The translations under genes and the position numbers were made by a program. The notes beneath the pieces are model-generated. The model made no database searches and was not told where the DNA came from. It saw nothing but the letters and a program-made list of their open reading frames with translations. From Rhizobiales bacterium 62-17 (GTDB lineage Bacteria > Pseudomonadota > Alphaproteobacteria > Rhizobiales > Beijerinckiaceae), in NCBI GenBank assembly GCA_001898965.1, contig MKVW01000001.1, positions 370,822-434,821 on the forward strand: a stretch of DNA of 64,000 bases, written 5' to 3'. This document shows, piece after piece, positions 36,690 through 45,994 of the stretch (positions are counted from its first letter, which is position 1; each line of letters begins with the position of its first letter).

Positions 36690-36821
36690 TTGGAGGCCGC
36701 TTCCAGGAAAAGGCCGCTGACACTCGTGCCTTTTGCCGGGGAAACGCCTATATGAGAATCATAACAATCAAACCGTGACCTTGCCCGCCGCCTTTGGCCG
36801 CCGGCTGTACAGACTGAACCG

Positions 36822-38819
36822 ATGACCCCTCCAGCCCATCCGTCGCCGCGCAAAGATGCGCGCCGCGAGGCAACGCTTGCTGAAACCGTCCGGCATCTGT
36901 GGCCCTATGTCTGGCCGAAGGACCGGCTCGATCTGAAAATGCGCGTCCTTGGCGCGATGGTCCTGCTGCTGGCGGCGAAAGTGGTCACGATTCTCGTGCC
37001 CTATTCGTTCAAATGGGCGACGGATGCTTTGGCACATCCAGGGAGCGCCAACGTACCTCTGCCGGCCATTCTCGCCGGGCCGATCGTCATCTGCATCATC
37101 TATGGCCTGCTGCGCATTTTCATGCAGCTCTTCACCCAGGCGCGCGATGCCTTGTTCGCTGCCGTGGCGATGCACGCGGTGCGCCGTCTGGCCAACGAGG
37201 TCTTCGTTCATCTACATGACCTGTCGCTGCGCTTCCATCTCGAACGCAAGACCGGCGGCCTGACGCGCATTCTCGAGCGCGGTCGCGAGGCGATCCAGCA
37301 GATCGTGCGTATGAGCATGCTGACGGGCGTGCCGACCGTCGTCGAATTCGCGCTTATTCTTGGCGTGTTCTACTTCGCCTTCGATTGGCGCTACATGCTG
37401 ACGATCGGCGTCATGATCGTCGTCTATCTCTGGTTCACTCAGGTCGCCACCGACTGGCGCATTTCGATCCGTCGCGACATGAACGAGAGCGATACCGACG
37501 CCAATGTGAAGGCGATCGACTCGCTGCTCAATTATGAGACGGTGAAATATTTCAGTGCCGAGAAGCGCGAGGCCGCGCGCTACGACAAGTCCATGGCGCG
37601 TTACGAGAAGAACAGCATTTCGAGCTACGTTTCGCTCGCCGTGCTGAACTCCGGCCAGGGCATCATCTTTGCCGCCGCGCTGTCGATCGTGATGATCCTG
37701 TGCGTCATCGGCATCCGCAACGGCACCAATACGATTGGCGATTTCGTTCTTCTGAACGGGCTGATGATCCAGCTCTACCAGCCGCTCAACTTCATGGGCA
37801 TGGTCTATCGCGAGATCAAACAGGCGACCATCGACATCGAGCAGATGTTCGACGTGCTGGGGCAGAAGCCCGAGGTTACGGACAAGCCGGACGCGCAGCC
37901 GCTCAAGATAGCTCAGGGCACGGTGACATTCGATAAAGTCCAGTTCGCCTATGATCCGGCGCGGCCGATCCTGAAAGGCATTTCGTTCGAAGTGCCAGCG
38001 GGCAAGACCGTCGCGGTCGTCGGGCCGTCGGGCGCGGGCAAATCGACGCTGTCACGGCTGCTGTTTCGTTTCTACGAGCCGCAGAGCGGCCGCATCCTGA
38101 TCGACGGTCAGAACATCGCCGACATCACCCAGGAGTCGCTGCGCGAGAAGATCGGCATGGTGCCGCAGGATACGGTGCTGTTCAACGAAACCATCGCCTA
38201 CAACATCCGCTATGGCCGCTGGGACGCGACCCAGGACGAGGTCGAGGCGGCGGCCAAGCTGGCGCAGATCGATGAGTTTATTCGCACCGTTCCCGGTGGC
38301 TATAAGGCTCAGGTCGGCGAGCGCGGGTTGAAGCTTTCAGGCGGCGAGAAGCAGCGCGTCGCCATTGCCCGCACCATCCTTAAGGCGCCGCCGATTCTGA
38401 TGCTGGACGAGGCGACTTCGGCGCTCGATTCCTTCACCGAGCGGGAAATCCAAGGGGCACTGGAACGGGTGGTGAAGGATCGCACCACTTTGGTGATCGC
38501 CCACCGCCTGTCGACTATCGTCAATGCCGACGAAATCCTCGTGCTCGATCAGGGCGAGATCGTGGAACGCGGCCGGCACGAGGATCTGCTGGCCCTGGGC
38601 GGTGTCTATAGCGCCATGTGGAATCGTCAGCGCGAGGTCGACGAGGCGCAGGAAACCCTGCGTCGCGCCGAAGCCGCCGAGGGCAAGTCAAACCATGTGG
38701 CGATCAGCGGCGATTTCACCGAACTCATCCAGGAGACCGCGGCCGTCGTGAATAGCGACGAGTTGAGCGATGACGAAAAGGCGGTGCGGCGCAGCGCGGC
38801 GAATGAGAGCGCTAAATAA
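36822..38819 (+). CDS. ATM1/HMT1-type ABC exporter (fused permease-ATPase)
   Basis: A 665-residue half-transporter. Six transmembrane helices (from MVLLLAAKVVTILVPY to IVMILCVIGI) precede the ATPase domain. The ATPase has Walker A GPSGAGKST, Q-loop MVPQDTVLFNETIAYNI, signature LSGGEKQRVAIAR, Walker B ILMLDEATSALD and the H-loop His in VIAHRLST. The KYFSAEKREAARYDKS segment and NETVKYF-type region match the ATM1/ABCB7/AtmA group, which exports glutathione-linked sulfur or heavy-metal conjugates. Spacing from the LysM gene is 132 bp, so probably a separate promoter. Confidence 0.92.
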   Translation: MTPPAHPSPRKDARREATLAETVRHLWPYVWPKDRLDLKMRVLGAMVLLLAAKVVTILVPYSFKWATDALAHPGSANVPLPAILAGPIVICIIYGLLRIFMQLFTQARDALFAAVAMHAVRRLANEVFVHLHDLSLRFHLERKTGGLTRILERGREAIQQIVRMSMLTGVPTVVEFALILGVFYFAFDWRYMLTIGVMIVVYLWFTQVATDWRISIRRDMNESDTDANVKAIDSLLNYETVKYFSAEKREAARYDKSMARYEKNSISSYVSLAVLNSGQGIIFAAALSIVMILCVIGIRNGTNTIGDFVLLNGLMIQLYQPLNFMGMVYREIKQATIDIEQMFDVLGQKPEVTDKPDAQPLKIAQGTVTFDKVQFAYDPARPILKGISFEVPAGKTVAVVGPSGAGKSTLSRLLFRFYEPQSGRILIDGQNIADITQESLREKIGMVPQDTVLFNETIAYNIRYGRWDATQDEVEAAAKLAQIDEFIRTVPGGYKAQVGERGLKLSGGEKQRVAIARTILKAPPILMLDEATSALDSFTEREIQGALERVVKDRTTLVIAHRLSTIVNADEILVLDQGEIVERGRHEDLLALGGVYSAMWNRQREVDEAQETLRRAEAAEGKSNHVAISGDFTELIQETAAVVNSDELSDDEKAVRRSAANESAK

Positions 38820-38825
38820 GCACGT

Positions 38826-39815
38826 TCATTCGCCTTTGGCCTGCAGCAGTTTCAACGCCCGCACGGCGGTCTCTTCGTCGACCAGTTTCTCGACCGGGAT
38901 TTTCGCCTTGAGATAGCCGCGGCGGATGTAAAAATCCTGCTGGTCGAGCAAGGAGGCGACGACGACCTTGCCGTTCGGATTGACGTCCGACCAGGACGTA
39001 TCGGCGAAAATGGCGCGGTTCTTGATCGGCGCATATTTTAGAAAGTAGTCGATGATCTCGTCGCGGTTGGGACCGTTCTCGACGGCTTTCTGAAAGTAGC
39101 GCGCGCCCTTGATATAGGCGGCGGTGAAGCGGTCGAGCAGATCGCGGTTCTTGGCGGCCCAGTCGGTGTTATAGATGAGGCCCGCCACTTCCATCTCCGG
39201 TTTGACGATGTGATCGAGGCGCACCAGCATGGTGGCGCCATCGCGCATGGCACCACCGTCGAAGGGCGGGATGAGCACGGCGGCATCGATGGCGCCATTG
39301 ACCATGGCCGTCAGTGTCTGCGGCATGGCGAGCGGCTTGGTTTCGACATCATCGAGCGTCAGCCCCGCCGTCTCCAAGGCTTTGCCCAGTTCATATTCGG
39401 AAAAGCCGCCCGCCGCCGTGGTGGCGATGCGCAGGCCTTTCAGATCGGCGACGGTCTTGACCTTTGCGTCCAGGCCCTTGCGCAGGATGATCTTGTGATG
39501 CGAGCGGATTTGCGCCCGGCTTAGGAAATAGCGCAGCGGCATGCCCTGGGCGAGCGCGTTGAAATAGGAGACGCTGACGCCACCGCCCATGATGGGAATA
39601 TCACCACGCACCACCATCGGCGTCATGTCCGACGCGGTGCGGAACGAGGTCAGCTCCACTTCGATGTTCTGCTCCTTGAAATAGCCTTTCTCGATGGCGC
39701 AGATGATCGGTCCGTCGCTGGTGTTGGGCACGGTGCCGACGACGATCTTGTCCGCCGCCTGGGCATTCCAGGCCAGCGTCGAGGCGATGAGGGCAGAGAG
39801 AATGAACCGGCGCAT
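38826..39815 (-). CDS. NitT/TauT-type ABC substrate-binding protein
   Basis: A 329-residue periplasmic binding protein. A signal peptide (MRRFILSALIASTLAWNAQAAD) precedes an SsuA/NMT1-like domain: KIVVGTVPNTSDGPIICAIEKGYFKEQNIEVELTSF, later TVADLKGLRIATTAAGGFSEYELGKAL. Relatives bind nitrate, taurine, sulfonates or pyrimidine precursors. The start at 39815 has an AGGAAGG ribosome site. No permease or ATPase genes flank it, so it is an orphan; the flavoenzyme upstream (39967-41586) has the same orientation. Confidence 0.9.
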   Translation of the reverse strand: MRRFILSALIASTLAWNAQAADKIVVGTVPNTSDGPIICAIEKGYFKEQNIEVELTSFRTASDMTPMVVRGDIPIMGGGVSVSYFNALAQGMPLRYFLSRAQIRSHHKIILRKGLDAKVKTVADLKGLRIATTAAGGFSEYELGKALETAGLTLDDVETKPLAMPQTLTAMVNGAIDAAVLIPPFDGGAMRDGATMLVRLDHIVKPEMEVAGLIYNTDWAAKNRDLLDRFTAAYIKGARYFQKAVENGPNRDEIIDYFLKYAPIKNRAIFADTSWSDVNPNGKVVVASLLDQQDFYIRRGYLKAKIPVEKLVDEETAVRALKLLQAKGE

Positions 39816-39966
39816 ATGTTTCCTTCCTGAAAGCTTTTGCATAGCGTGAAGGAGTATGCGCGAACGATCGCGAGTGGTGCATTCCTCCAGCCCAGCGACA
39901 TCTGACGGCCGCTTTGTTGAAGGCGACTATAGAACGCGGCGCTGGAACGTCCAGCGGATTTGAAGC

Positions 39967-41586
39967 TTACGCCTCCTGCATCGCGCCAAGCGCCTCATGC
40001 GCGTCCCAAGGCTTCCACCACAATTTAGCGCCGATGTCGCGGGCGATGAGGCCGGCGCTGATATAGCCGGCGCCGCCCGAGATGGCACCACCTGGATGGG
40101 CGGCCGATCCACTCATATAGAGATTGGGAATAGGCGTGCGATAGCCGAAATGGTTGAACATCACCTGTTCGGCGTTGAAGGCGCCCATGAAAATGTCGCC
40201 GCCGCGCATGTTGATCATCTCCTGCGCATATTCCTTGGCGGTATAGACATATTTGCCGAGGATCTTCTTGCCGCTGACATTGGGTGCATAACGGGCGAAG
40301 GTTTCGATCATCTTCTCGGAAAACTCTTCCTTGAAATCGTCCCAGCTCTGCGTGCCGATATCGGGCTCAAACGGCATGACCTGCCAGGCATAGGTGGTGT
40401 GCTTGCCCGGTGGTGCCTGCGTCGGATCGAGCAGGCTCATCGGCCCTGAACCGAACTGGATGATCTTGGGCGGCTTGTTGGCGCGCACGTCGGCGAAGGC
40501 GGAGAACAAATCCTCCATCGTTTCCGCACCCAGGCTCCATTTAAGCGCGCGATTGACGTTGGGGTCGAACTGCGCGGCGGTGAAATTCGGCGATTCCTCC
40601 AGCGCCAGATGGACGCCGAAGATCGTCCAGCCGGTATATTGGAAGTCATCGAGCTTGCGCGCGAACGCCTGTGGCAATTGCGTGCGCCCGATCAGTTTCT
40701 CGAAGGTCTGGTGCACGTCGATGGTCGAGGAGACGAACTGGCGCGCCCGCACCGTGCGTCCGTCGGTCAGCGCGATACCGGTGGCGCGCCCGCCTTCGAT
40801 GACGATCCGGTCGATGGCAACCTGCGGCTGAAAGCGCCCGCCGGCGGCGATGAATGTTTCCATCAGGCCGCGCGCCAGGTTGAAAGAACCGCCTTGGCAG
40901 AGCTGATAGCCGCTTTGCAGGTCGAAAGCCCGAATGATCGAGCCCATCGGGCTCGTCTTGGACATGGTATCGACGAGCCAGGTGCCGAACAGCGAGACCT
41001 TGAACAGGAAAAGCAGTTTGACGTGGTCGTTCTCGAACAATTCGTTGACCACGTCGAGCGGCTGGCGCTGCGTCATCGCCAGGAAGTCGCGTCCTCCGGC
41101 CGTGCGCGCCAGCAGTCGCTCGCGCTCGGCCTGCGGCAGCGGCTCGCTATAGCGTTCCGGCAGGAAGATATCGCGGGTAATCTGTTCGGCTTTGCGGTTC
41201 CACTCGCGGAAGGTGCGCGCATCCTTCTCAGAAAAGCGGGCGACGTTGGCGAGCGTTTCTTCGAGATCGCGGCCGAAGACCAAGGCCGATCCATCGAGAT
41301 GCGGCTGGCCGAATTCATAGCGCGGCGTGATGTAGGTGACGCGCTCGGCGAGGCCGAGATCCTTGAACCAGGGCGTCTCGCTGATGTGGAAATGATTGAT
41401 CGAATGCAGATTGTGATAGAAGCCGGGCAGGGTCGCTTCCTTGGTGCACAGACCGCCGCCATAGTCGAGCCGGCGGTCGACAAGGAGAATGTCGAGCCCG
41501 GCTTTCGCCAGATAGCTGCCGAGCACCAGCCCATGGTGGCCGGCTCCGATGATGATGCCGTCATAGGTTCGCTCGAGCGCGGTCAT
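39967..41586 (-). CDS. NAD(P)/FAD-dependent oxidoreductase (phytoene-desaturase-like)
   Basis: A 539-residue flavoprotein. The FAD-binding GIIIGAGHHGLVLGSYLAKAGLDILLVDRR motif opens the protein, followed by GGGLCTKEATLPGFYHNLHS. A C-terminal MSGSAAHPGGAISGGAGYISA block resembles CrtI/retinol-saturase relatives. No carotenoid genes are near, so the substrate is not a carotenoid with any certainty. It lies 151 bp upstream of the NitT/TauT binding-protein gene in the same direction and might form an uptake-plus-oxidation pair. Confidence 0.85.
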   Translation of the reverse strand: MTALERTYDGIIIGAGHHGLVLGSYLAKAGLDILLVDRRLDYGGGLCTKEATLPGFYHNLHSINHFHISETPWFKDLGLAERVTYITPRYEFGQPHLDGSALVFGRDLEETLANVARFSEKDARTFREWNRKAEQITRDIFLPERYSEPLPQAERERLLARTAGGRDFLAMTQRQPLDVVNELFENDHVKLLFLFKVSLFGTWLVDTMSKTSPMGSIIRAFDLQSGYQLCQGGSFNLARGLMETFIAAGGRFQPQVAIDRIVIEGGRATGIALTDGRTVRARQFVSSTIDVHQTFEKLIGRTQLPQAFARKLDDFQYTGWTIFGVHLALEESPNFTAAQFDPNVNRALKWSLGAETMEDLFSAFADVRANKPPKIIQFGSGPMSLLDPTQAPPGKHTTYAWQVMPFEPDIGTQSWDDFKEEFSEKMIETFARYAPNVSGKKILGKYVYTAKEYAQEMINMRGGDIFMGAFNAEQVMFNHFGYRTPIPNLYMSGSAAHPGGAISGGAGYISAGLIARDIGAKLWWKPWDAHEALGAMQEA

Positions 41587-41725
41587 GGATCACTTCCTCC
41601 CAACCGGCCCCTACGCCGGCCGCCTTGTTGCTGGCCGTCTTGCATGCCGCCATTGCCGATAGCGACGGTGGGTCGACTGTAGGTTTGCGCGCCCAATGGC
41701 GTCCAGCGGCGCGAGGCCCAGGGTC

Positions 41726-41739
41726 TTGATTCAGGTCAA
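41726..41739. promoter_or_regulatory. FNR/FixK-like box
   Basis: TTGAT-TCAG-GTCAA (41726-41739) fits the TTGAY-N4-RTCAA consensus of FNR/FixK regulators. It lies about 113 bp before psd and 140 bp before the divergent flavoprotein. The same bases also form part of an inverted repeat, GATTCAGG / CCTGAATC (41728-41735, 41755-41762). A chance match in 64 kb is not excluded. Confidence 0.35.
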
Positions 41740-41851
41740 AACCGGGGATTTACCCCTGAATCCCTCCTTGGCCGTGACTTTAACCCGTTTCGGTGGCAAA
41801 AGACCGGCTCCACTCGCCCGCGCGGGGGCAAGATAGGACAAAGGCAGATTC

Positions 41852-42550
41852 ATGAGCATTTTGGACAGTGTACGCCGGCAGGTCACCCCCATTCACCCGG
41901 AGGGCTATCTGTTCATCGCCGGCTTCGCGATCGCGTCCCTGATTCTCTACTGGCTCTGGTCGCCGCTGGGCTGGATCGGCTTGGTGCTGACGCTCTGGTG
42001 CATCTATTTCTTTCGCGATCCGGTGCGGGTCACGCCGATCGACGAGACGCTGGTGATTTCGCCCGCCGACGGTGTCGTCTGTTCGGTTGGTTCCTTCGTG
42101 CCGCCACCGGAATTGGGCCTCGGCGAGCGGCCGATGAAGCGCGTTTCGGTCTTCATGTCGGTGTTCGATTGTCACGTGAACCGTTCGCCGGTTTCCGGCC
42201 GCATTCAGCGCATCGCCTATAAACCCGGCCTGTTCGTCAATGCCGATCTCGACAAGGCGAGCGAAGACAACGAGCGCAACGGCTTCGTCATCGAAACGCC
42301 GGCCGGGATTTTCGGCGTGGTGCAGATCGCCGGCCTGATCGCGCGCCGCATCGTCAGCTTCAGCAAGGAAGGTGATAGTGTGCAGCCGGGCGAACGCATC
42401 GGCCTCATTCGCTTCGGTTCGCGCGTCGATGTCTATATGCCCGACACCGCGACCCCGACGGTCGATATCGGCTCCAAGACGGTGGCCGGCGAAACCGTGA
42501 TCGCGGATCTTGCGGCGCGCACGCCCCGCCGCGTCTTCCGTTCCGCTTGA
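41852..42550 (+). CDS. psd: phosphatidylserine decarboxylase proenzyme
   Basis: A 232-residue short-form (archaeal/alphaproteobacterial-type) decarboxylase making phosphatidylethanolamine. The catalytic Asp is in SPADGVV, the His in [12 protein letters not shown], and the self-cleavage site is G189-S190 (RFGSRVDVY), where Ser becomes the pyruvoyl group. The N-terminal hydrophobic pair of helices anchors it in the inner membrane. It is followed 10 bp later by pssA, giving the usual psd-pssA operon. Confidence 0.95.
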   Translation: MSILDSVRRQVTPIHPEGYLFIAGFAIASLILYWLWSPLGWIGLVLTLWCIYFFRDPVRVTPIDETLVISPADGVVCSVGSFVPPPELGLGERPMKRVSVFMSVFDCHVNRSPVSGRIQRIAYKPGLFVNADLDKASEDNERNGFVIETPAGIFGVVQIAGLIARRIVSFSKEGDSVQPGERIGLIRFGSRVDVYMPDTATPTVDIGSKTVAGETVIADLAARTPRRVFRSA

Positions 42551-42560
42551 GGTTGCCGTA

Positions 42561-43382
42561 ATGGACGATCCATTGGCCACACCGGAACAAGCGCAAACAA
42601 GTCAGCGGCGGCGCTTCTCGCGCATTCCGCTGCGCTATGTGCTGCCCAATCTGGTGACTTTGCTTGGCCTCTGTCTCGGCCTGACGGCGATTCGCTTCGC
42701 CATCGAGGCGCGCTTCGATCTCGCCGTCTATGCCATCGCCGGCGCGGCGGTGCTCGACGGCCTCGACGGTCGTCTGGCGCGGGCACTGAATTCGACCTCG
42801 CGCTTCGGCGCGGAACTTGATTCGCTGGCCGACTTCATCGACTTCGGTGTCGCGCCGGCGATGATTCTCTACATGTGGGCGCTTAACGACATCAAATCCG
42901 CCGGCTGGTTCGCCGCCATGGTCTATGCGGTGGCCTGCGCCCTGCGTCTGGCCCGCTTCAACGTGGCGATCGACGACCCCAACAAGCCGAAATGGGCGGC
43001 CCGTTTCTTCGTCGGCATGCCCTCGCCGGCGGGCGCCATCGTCGTGCTGCTGCCGGTTTACCTCACGCACTCCCTATTTGGCTTTGCCAGCGGCAAGGCC
43101 ATGGTGGTCGCCCTCATCATCTATACCCTGCTGATCGCCTTCCTGATGGTCAGCCGCATTCCGCATCTGTCCGGCAAGGAAATGGGCCGGGTGCCGCGCG
43201 AATATTTCATCGTGGTGCTGTTTGGCGTCGTGGTCGCCATTCTGTTCCTCTACAGCTTCCCGATGGAGGTTCTGGCGGGGCTCAGCATCCTCTATCTGGC
43301 CCATATTCCCTTCGCTTACCGGCGATATAGGGCCTTGCAACGGGCCGATATAGAGGCTGCGGCGGTGGAGAACACCCCCTGA
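42561..43382 (+). CDS. pssA: CDP-diacylglycerol--serine O-phosphatidyltransferase
   Basis: A 273-residue integral membrane enzyme making phosphatidylserine, the substrate of psd. The CDP-alcohol phosphatidyltransferase motif DG-x2-AR-x8-G-x3-D-x3-D is complete (D69, G70, A73, R74, G83, D87, D91). About eight hydrophobic helices follow. The ATG at 42561 has a GAGG site; the frame continues upstream inside psd without homology. Both steps of PE synthesis are therefore encoded together. Confidence 0.94.
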   Translation: MDDPLATPEQAQTSQRRRFSRIPLRYVLPNLVTLLGLCLGLTAIRFAIEARFDLAVYAIAGAAVLDGLDGRLARALNSTSRFGAELDSLADFIDFGVAPAMILYMWALNDIKSAGWFAAMVYAVACALRLARFNVAIDDPNKPKWAARFFVGMPSPAGAIVVLLPVYLTHSLFGFASGKAMVVALIIYTLLIAFLMVSRIPHLSGKEMGRVPREYFIVVLFGVVVAILFLYSFPMEVLAGLSILYLAHIPFAYRRYRALQRADIEAAAVENTP

Positions 43383-43528
43383 TCCCCCACGAAAACGGGA
43401 TTTTGTCACAATTTCATGCATGACCGTGCCGCTGCTGTTCACAAAACGGCAGCGTTGCAGTAATTTCCGCGCAATTTTCCGCAGCCGTCGGTTGCGGTCG
43501 GCCGTCCGGCCGAGATTGGACGAGGTTT

Positions 43529-43747
43529 ATGGCGAAAGAAGAACTACTTGAATTTCCGGGGTTCGTGACCGAACTCCTGCCGAACGCGACGTTTCGCGTG
43601 AAGCTTGAGAACGACCACGAGATCATCGCTCACACGGCGGGCAAGATGCGCAAGAACCGCATCCGCGTGCTGACGGGCGACAAGGTTCTGGTCGAAATGA
43701 CGCCCTATGATCTGACCAAGGGCCGTATCACCTACCGGTTCAAATAA
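43529..43747 (+). CDS. infA: translation initiation factor IF-1
   Basis: A 72-residue S1/OB-fold protein binding the ribosomal A site. Sequence begins [20 protein letters not shown] and carries the conserved [20 protein letters not shown] block. Length and sequence are those of IF-1. The 146-bp gap behind pssA suggests its own promoter. It is followed by maf and yacG in the order often seen in Hyphomicrobiales. Confidence 0.98.
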   Translation: MAKEELLEFPGFVTELLPNATFRVKLENDHEIIAHTAGKMRKNRIRVLTGDKVLVEMTPYDLTKGRITYRFK

Positions 43748-43784
43748 GCCCGATGAGGGGCGCCGCCCGCAGGGAGGCCCGCGG

Positions 43785-44426
43785 ATGACCGGGCACGATA
43801 CGGCCGGTTGGCGGCCGAAACTGGTGCTCGCCTCCAGCTCGCCACGTCGTCTGGCGTTGCTGCAGCAGATCGGCATCGAGCCTGACGCGCTCATTCCCGC
43901 CGATCTCGACGAGACGCCGAAACGCAGCGAATTGCCTCGCACCCTGGCGACCCGGCTCGCCAGCGAAAAGGCGCAGGCTGCCTCGAAGATCGCCGGTACC
44001 CGCGACGGGTTTGCCGATTGCTTCGTGCTGGCTGCCGATACGGTGGTGGCGGTGGGGCGGCGCATTCTGCCGAAATGCGAGCTCGCCGAGGAGGCCGGCT
44101 CCTGCCTGCGGTTGCTGTCGGGGCGCACCCACCGGGTGTGGACGAGCATCAGTTTGATCACGCCCAGAGGCGCGGAACGACGGCGGCTGGTCGAAACCCG
44201 CGTTCGCTTCAAGCGGTTGTCGGCCCAGGAGATGGAGGCCTATCTCGCCTCCGGCGAATGGCGCGGCAAGGCGGGCGGCTATGCCATTCAGGGCTTGGCC
44301 GGTGTGTTTCCGGTCAAAATCGTCGGCTCTTATTCGGCGGTCGTCGGCCTGCCACTCGCCGAAACCATGGCCCTGCTGGCAGGCGAGGGCTATCCTGCCC
44401 ATATGTTCTGGCTGAACCGCATCTGA
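43785..44426 (+). CDS. maf: Maf-like nucleotide pyrophosphatase
   Basis: A 213-residue Maf/HAM1-fold protein. The N-terminal [19 protein letters not shown] holds the SxxRxxL signature; [11 protein letters not shown] provides the metal Asp. The [12 protein letters not shown] block follows. Such enzymes remove non-canonical nucleotides or dTTP/UTP as m7GTP-type house-cleaners. Gap to yacG is 15 bp. Confidence 0.93.
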   Translation: MTGHDTAGWRPKLVLASSSPRRLALLQQIGIEPDALIPADLDETPKRSELPRTLATRLASEKAQAASKIAGTRDGFADCFVLAADTVVAVGRRILPKCELAEEAGSCLRLLSGRTHRVWTSISLITPRGAERRRLVETRVRFKRLSAQEMEAYLASGEWRGKAGGYAIQGLAGVFPVKIVGSYSAVVGLPLAETMALLAGEGYPAHMFWLNRI

Positions 44427-44441
44427 TTTCGGAGTTTGCCA

Positions 44442-44687
44442 ATGTCTGGCAAGAAATCGGGATCCAGCGATCTCGTCGCCAAATTCATGGCCGATGATGC
44501 CGCCACGACCGATCTCGGTCCCTGCGCCATCTGCGGCCGTCCGGCCACGCCGGAATATCGCCCGTTCTGCACCCGTCGCTGCGCCGATGTCGATCTCGGC
44601 CGCTGGCTGCGTGGCTCCTATGCCATTCCGGTCGGCCGCGAAGATGACGATGATGAAGACGGCGAGGATGTCGATCGCGACGCCTGA
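44442..44687 (+). CDS. yacG: DNA gyrase inhibitor YacG
   Basis: An 81-residue zinc-ribbon protein. Ligands C28-x2-C31 (CAIC) and C43-x3-C47 (CTRRC) match YacG, followed by the ADVDLGRWLRGSYAIPV block. The C terminus is very acidic (EDDDDEDGEDVDRD). An in-frame TTG lies at 44436, but the ATG at 44442 is standard. Its last 70 bp overlap the convergent flavin monooxygenase gene. Confidence 0.93.
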   Translation: MSGKKSGSSDLVAKFMADDAATTDLGPCAICGRPATPEYRPFCTRRCADVDLGRWLRGSYAIPVGREDDDDEDGEDVDRDA

Positions 44688-45862
44688 AGATCAAGCGCGC
44701 GCAGCGGTGAGCCAATGAAGCCGCTGACGATGGCGGCCAGCAGTGCAGGCGCTGGCCACAGCCGCGACAATGGGCCCGCCACCCAGTCGCGCAGGAACGG
44801 CAGGATCGCGCTGTCGGATTGATAGACCGGCGTGAACAACAGGCTCATCGCTTGATAGATTTGCACATGGCGATGGCGCAGCGAGATCGCGGCTGCCGTC
44901 GCTTCGTTCACGTTCTTATGCTGTTGCAGTGCTGTTGCCAGCGCATAGGCATCGAGCAGGGCCATATTGGCGCCTTGGCCGAGCTGCGGACTGGTGGAAT
45001 GCCAGGAGTCGCCGATGTGGATCAGGCGGTCGGCCACGGGCTGCATCAAGGTGCGATGGGCATAGCGGGCGAAGGTGAGTTGAGCGGGCGTGGTGATCGT
45101 CTCGAGCAGACCCGAAGTTTCCGGCCAAAGGCCGCGCACGTCGCCCTTCCAATGCTCCAATCCGGTATCGCGCCACGTTTGCAGACGGTCGGCGCGTAGC
45201 GACCAGAAGAAGGCCGCCTGCGGCTCGTTGGCACCGGGTGGCGTGCCGATCGGCAGAACGCCAGCCATTCTGCTGGCGCGCACATAGCGCTGTTCCAGGG
45301 CATGGCCGTCAAAGCCCTTGGGCCAGGGCAAGCTCGCCCATAAGGCGCCATAGGCCAATTCGCGTCCTGTCGGCGGCGCCAAAGGGCTGGAGGTGCCCAG
45401 CGTATCGATGACGAGATCGAACGGTCCGTCGCTGCGGCCATCGTTGAAGGCGAACCGCCGTCCGCCATCCTGCAATGGCGCATCGATCACCGTGCGTCCG
45501 GTTTCGATGGTGATGCCGGCGGCACGCGCCGCGTCATAGAGCAGGCCAAACAGCGTGGCGCGGTGAATGCCGATGCCATGCTCATCGCCCTTGAGCGCCG
45601 CATAGCGGACATCGAGCACGGTCTTGCCTGACGGGATCGCCTTGCCGAACAGCCGGTCGATGCGGCTGCCCGCCGCGACGGTGGCGTGATCAAGCCCCAT
45701 CTGCCGCAGCACAGCCAGTCCCGTCGGCTGGATGATCAGCCCCGAGCCCAGCGGCCGCGGCGTCTCGAACCGCTCGAACATGACGATGCGATGGCCATCG
45801 CGCGCCAAGAGCAGCGCGCTGGCCAGCCCCGCGATGCCGCATCCGGCAATGGCGATCAGCAT
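44618..45862 (-). CDS. FAD-dependent monooxygenase (PHBH-like)
   Basis: A 414-residue aromatic-hydroxylase-type flavoprotein. The FAD motif is IAGCGIAGLASALLLARDGH, and the second flavin-binding stretch is IHIGDSWHSTSPQLGQGANMALLDAYALA, typical of salicylate- and 6-hydroxynicotinate-hydroxylase relatives. The last 24 codons are the reverse strand of yacG and encode a Ser-rich tail (STSSPSSSSSSS). Divergent from the binding-protein gene at 45995. Substrate unknown. Confidence 0.88.
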   Translation of the reverse strand: MLIAIAGCGIAGLASALLLARDGHRIVMFERFETPRPLGSGLIIQPTGLAVLRQMGLDHATVAAGSRIDRLFGKAIPSGKTVLDVRYAALKGDEHGIGIHRATLFGLLYDAARAAGITIETGRTVIDAPLQDGGRRFAFNDGRSDGPFDLVIDTLGTSSPLAPPTGRELAYGALWASLPWPKGFDGHALEQRYVRASRMAGVLPIGTPPGANEPQAAFFWSLRADRLQTWRDTGLEHWKGDVRGLWPETSGLLETITTPAQLTFARYAHRTLMQPVADRLIHIGDSWHSTSPQLGQGANMALLDAYALATALQQHKNVNEATAAAISLRHRHVQIYQAMSLLFTPVYQSDSAILPFLRDWVAGPLSRLWPAPALLAAIVSGFIGSPLRALDLQASRSTSSPSSSSSSSRPTGMA

Positions 45863-45994
45863 GGAGATATCCCGGTCATGTCGAAGCTATGGCAGCGCCG
45901 GGGAGGGCAGACAAGCCGGGACAGGAAGCTCGGCCTGGCACGAGTCCTGCTTCGTTCTTTTCGCGCGTTGGGCGCGGCACGGAGAGGGGATTTC

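Noticed and set aside
40609..41682. A 357-codon plus-strand frame opposite the CrtI-like flavoenzyme
   Set aside because: The minus strand has the FAD motif and family length; the plus frame is a shadow.
44688..44720. A tRNA expected after yacG, as in many Hyphomicrobiales
   Set aside because: The bases after yacG are coding sequence of the convergent monooxygenase and show no cloverleaf.
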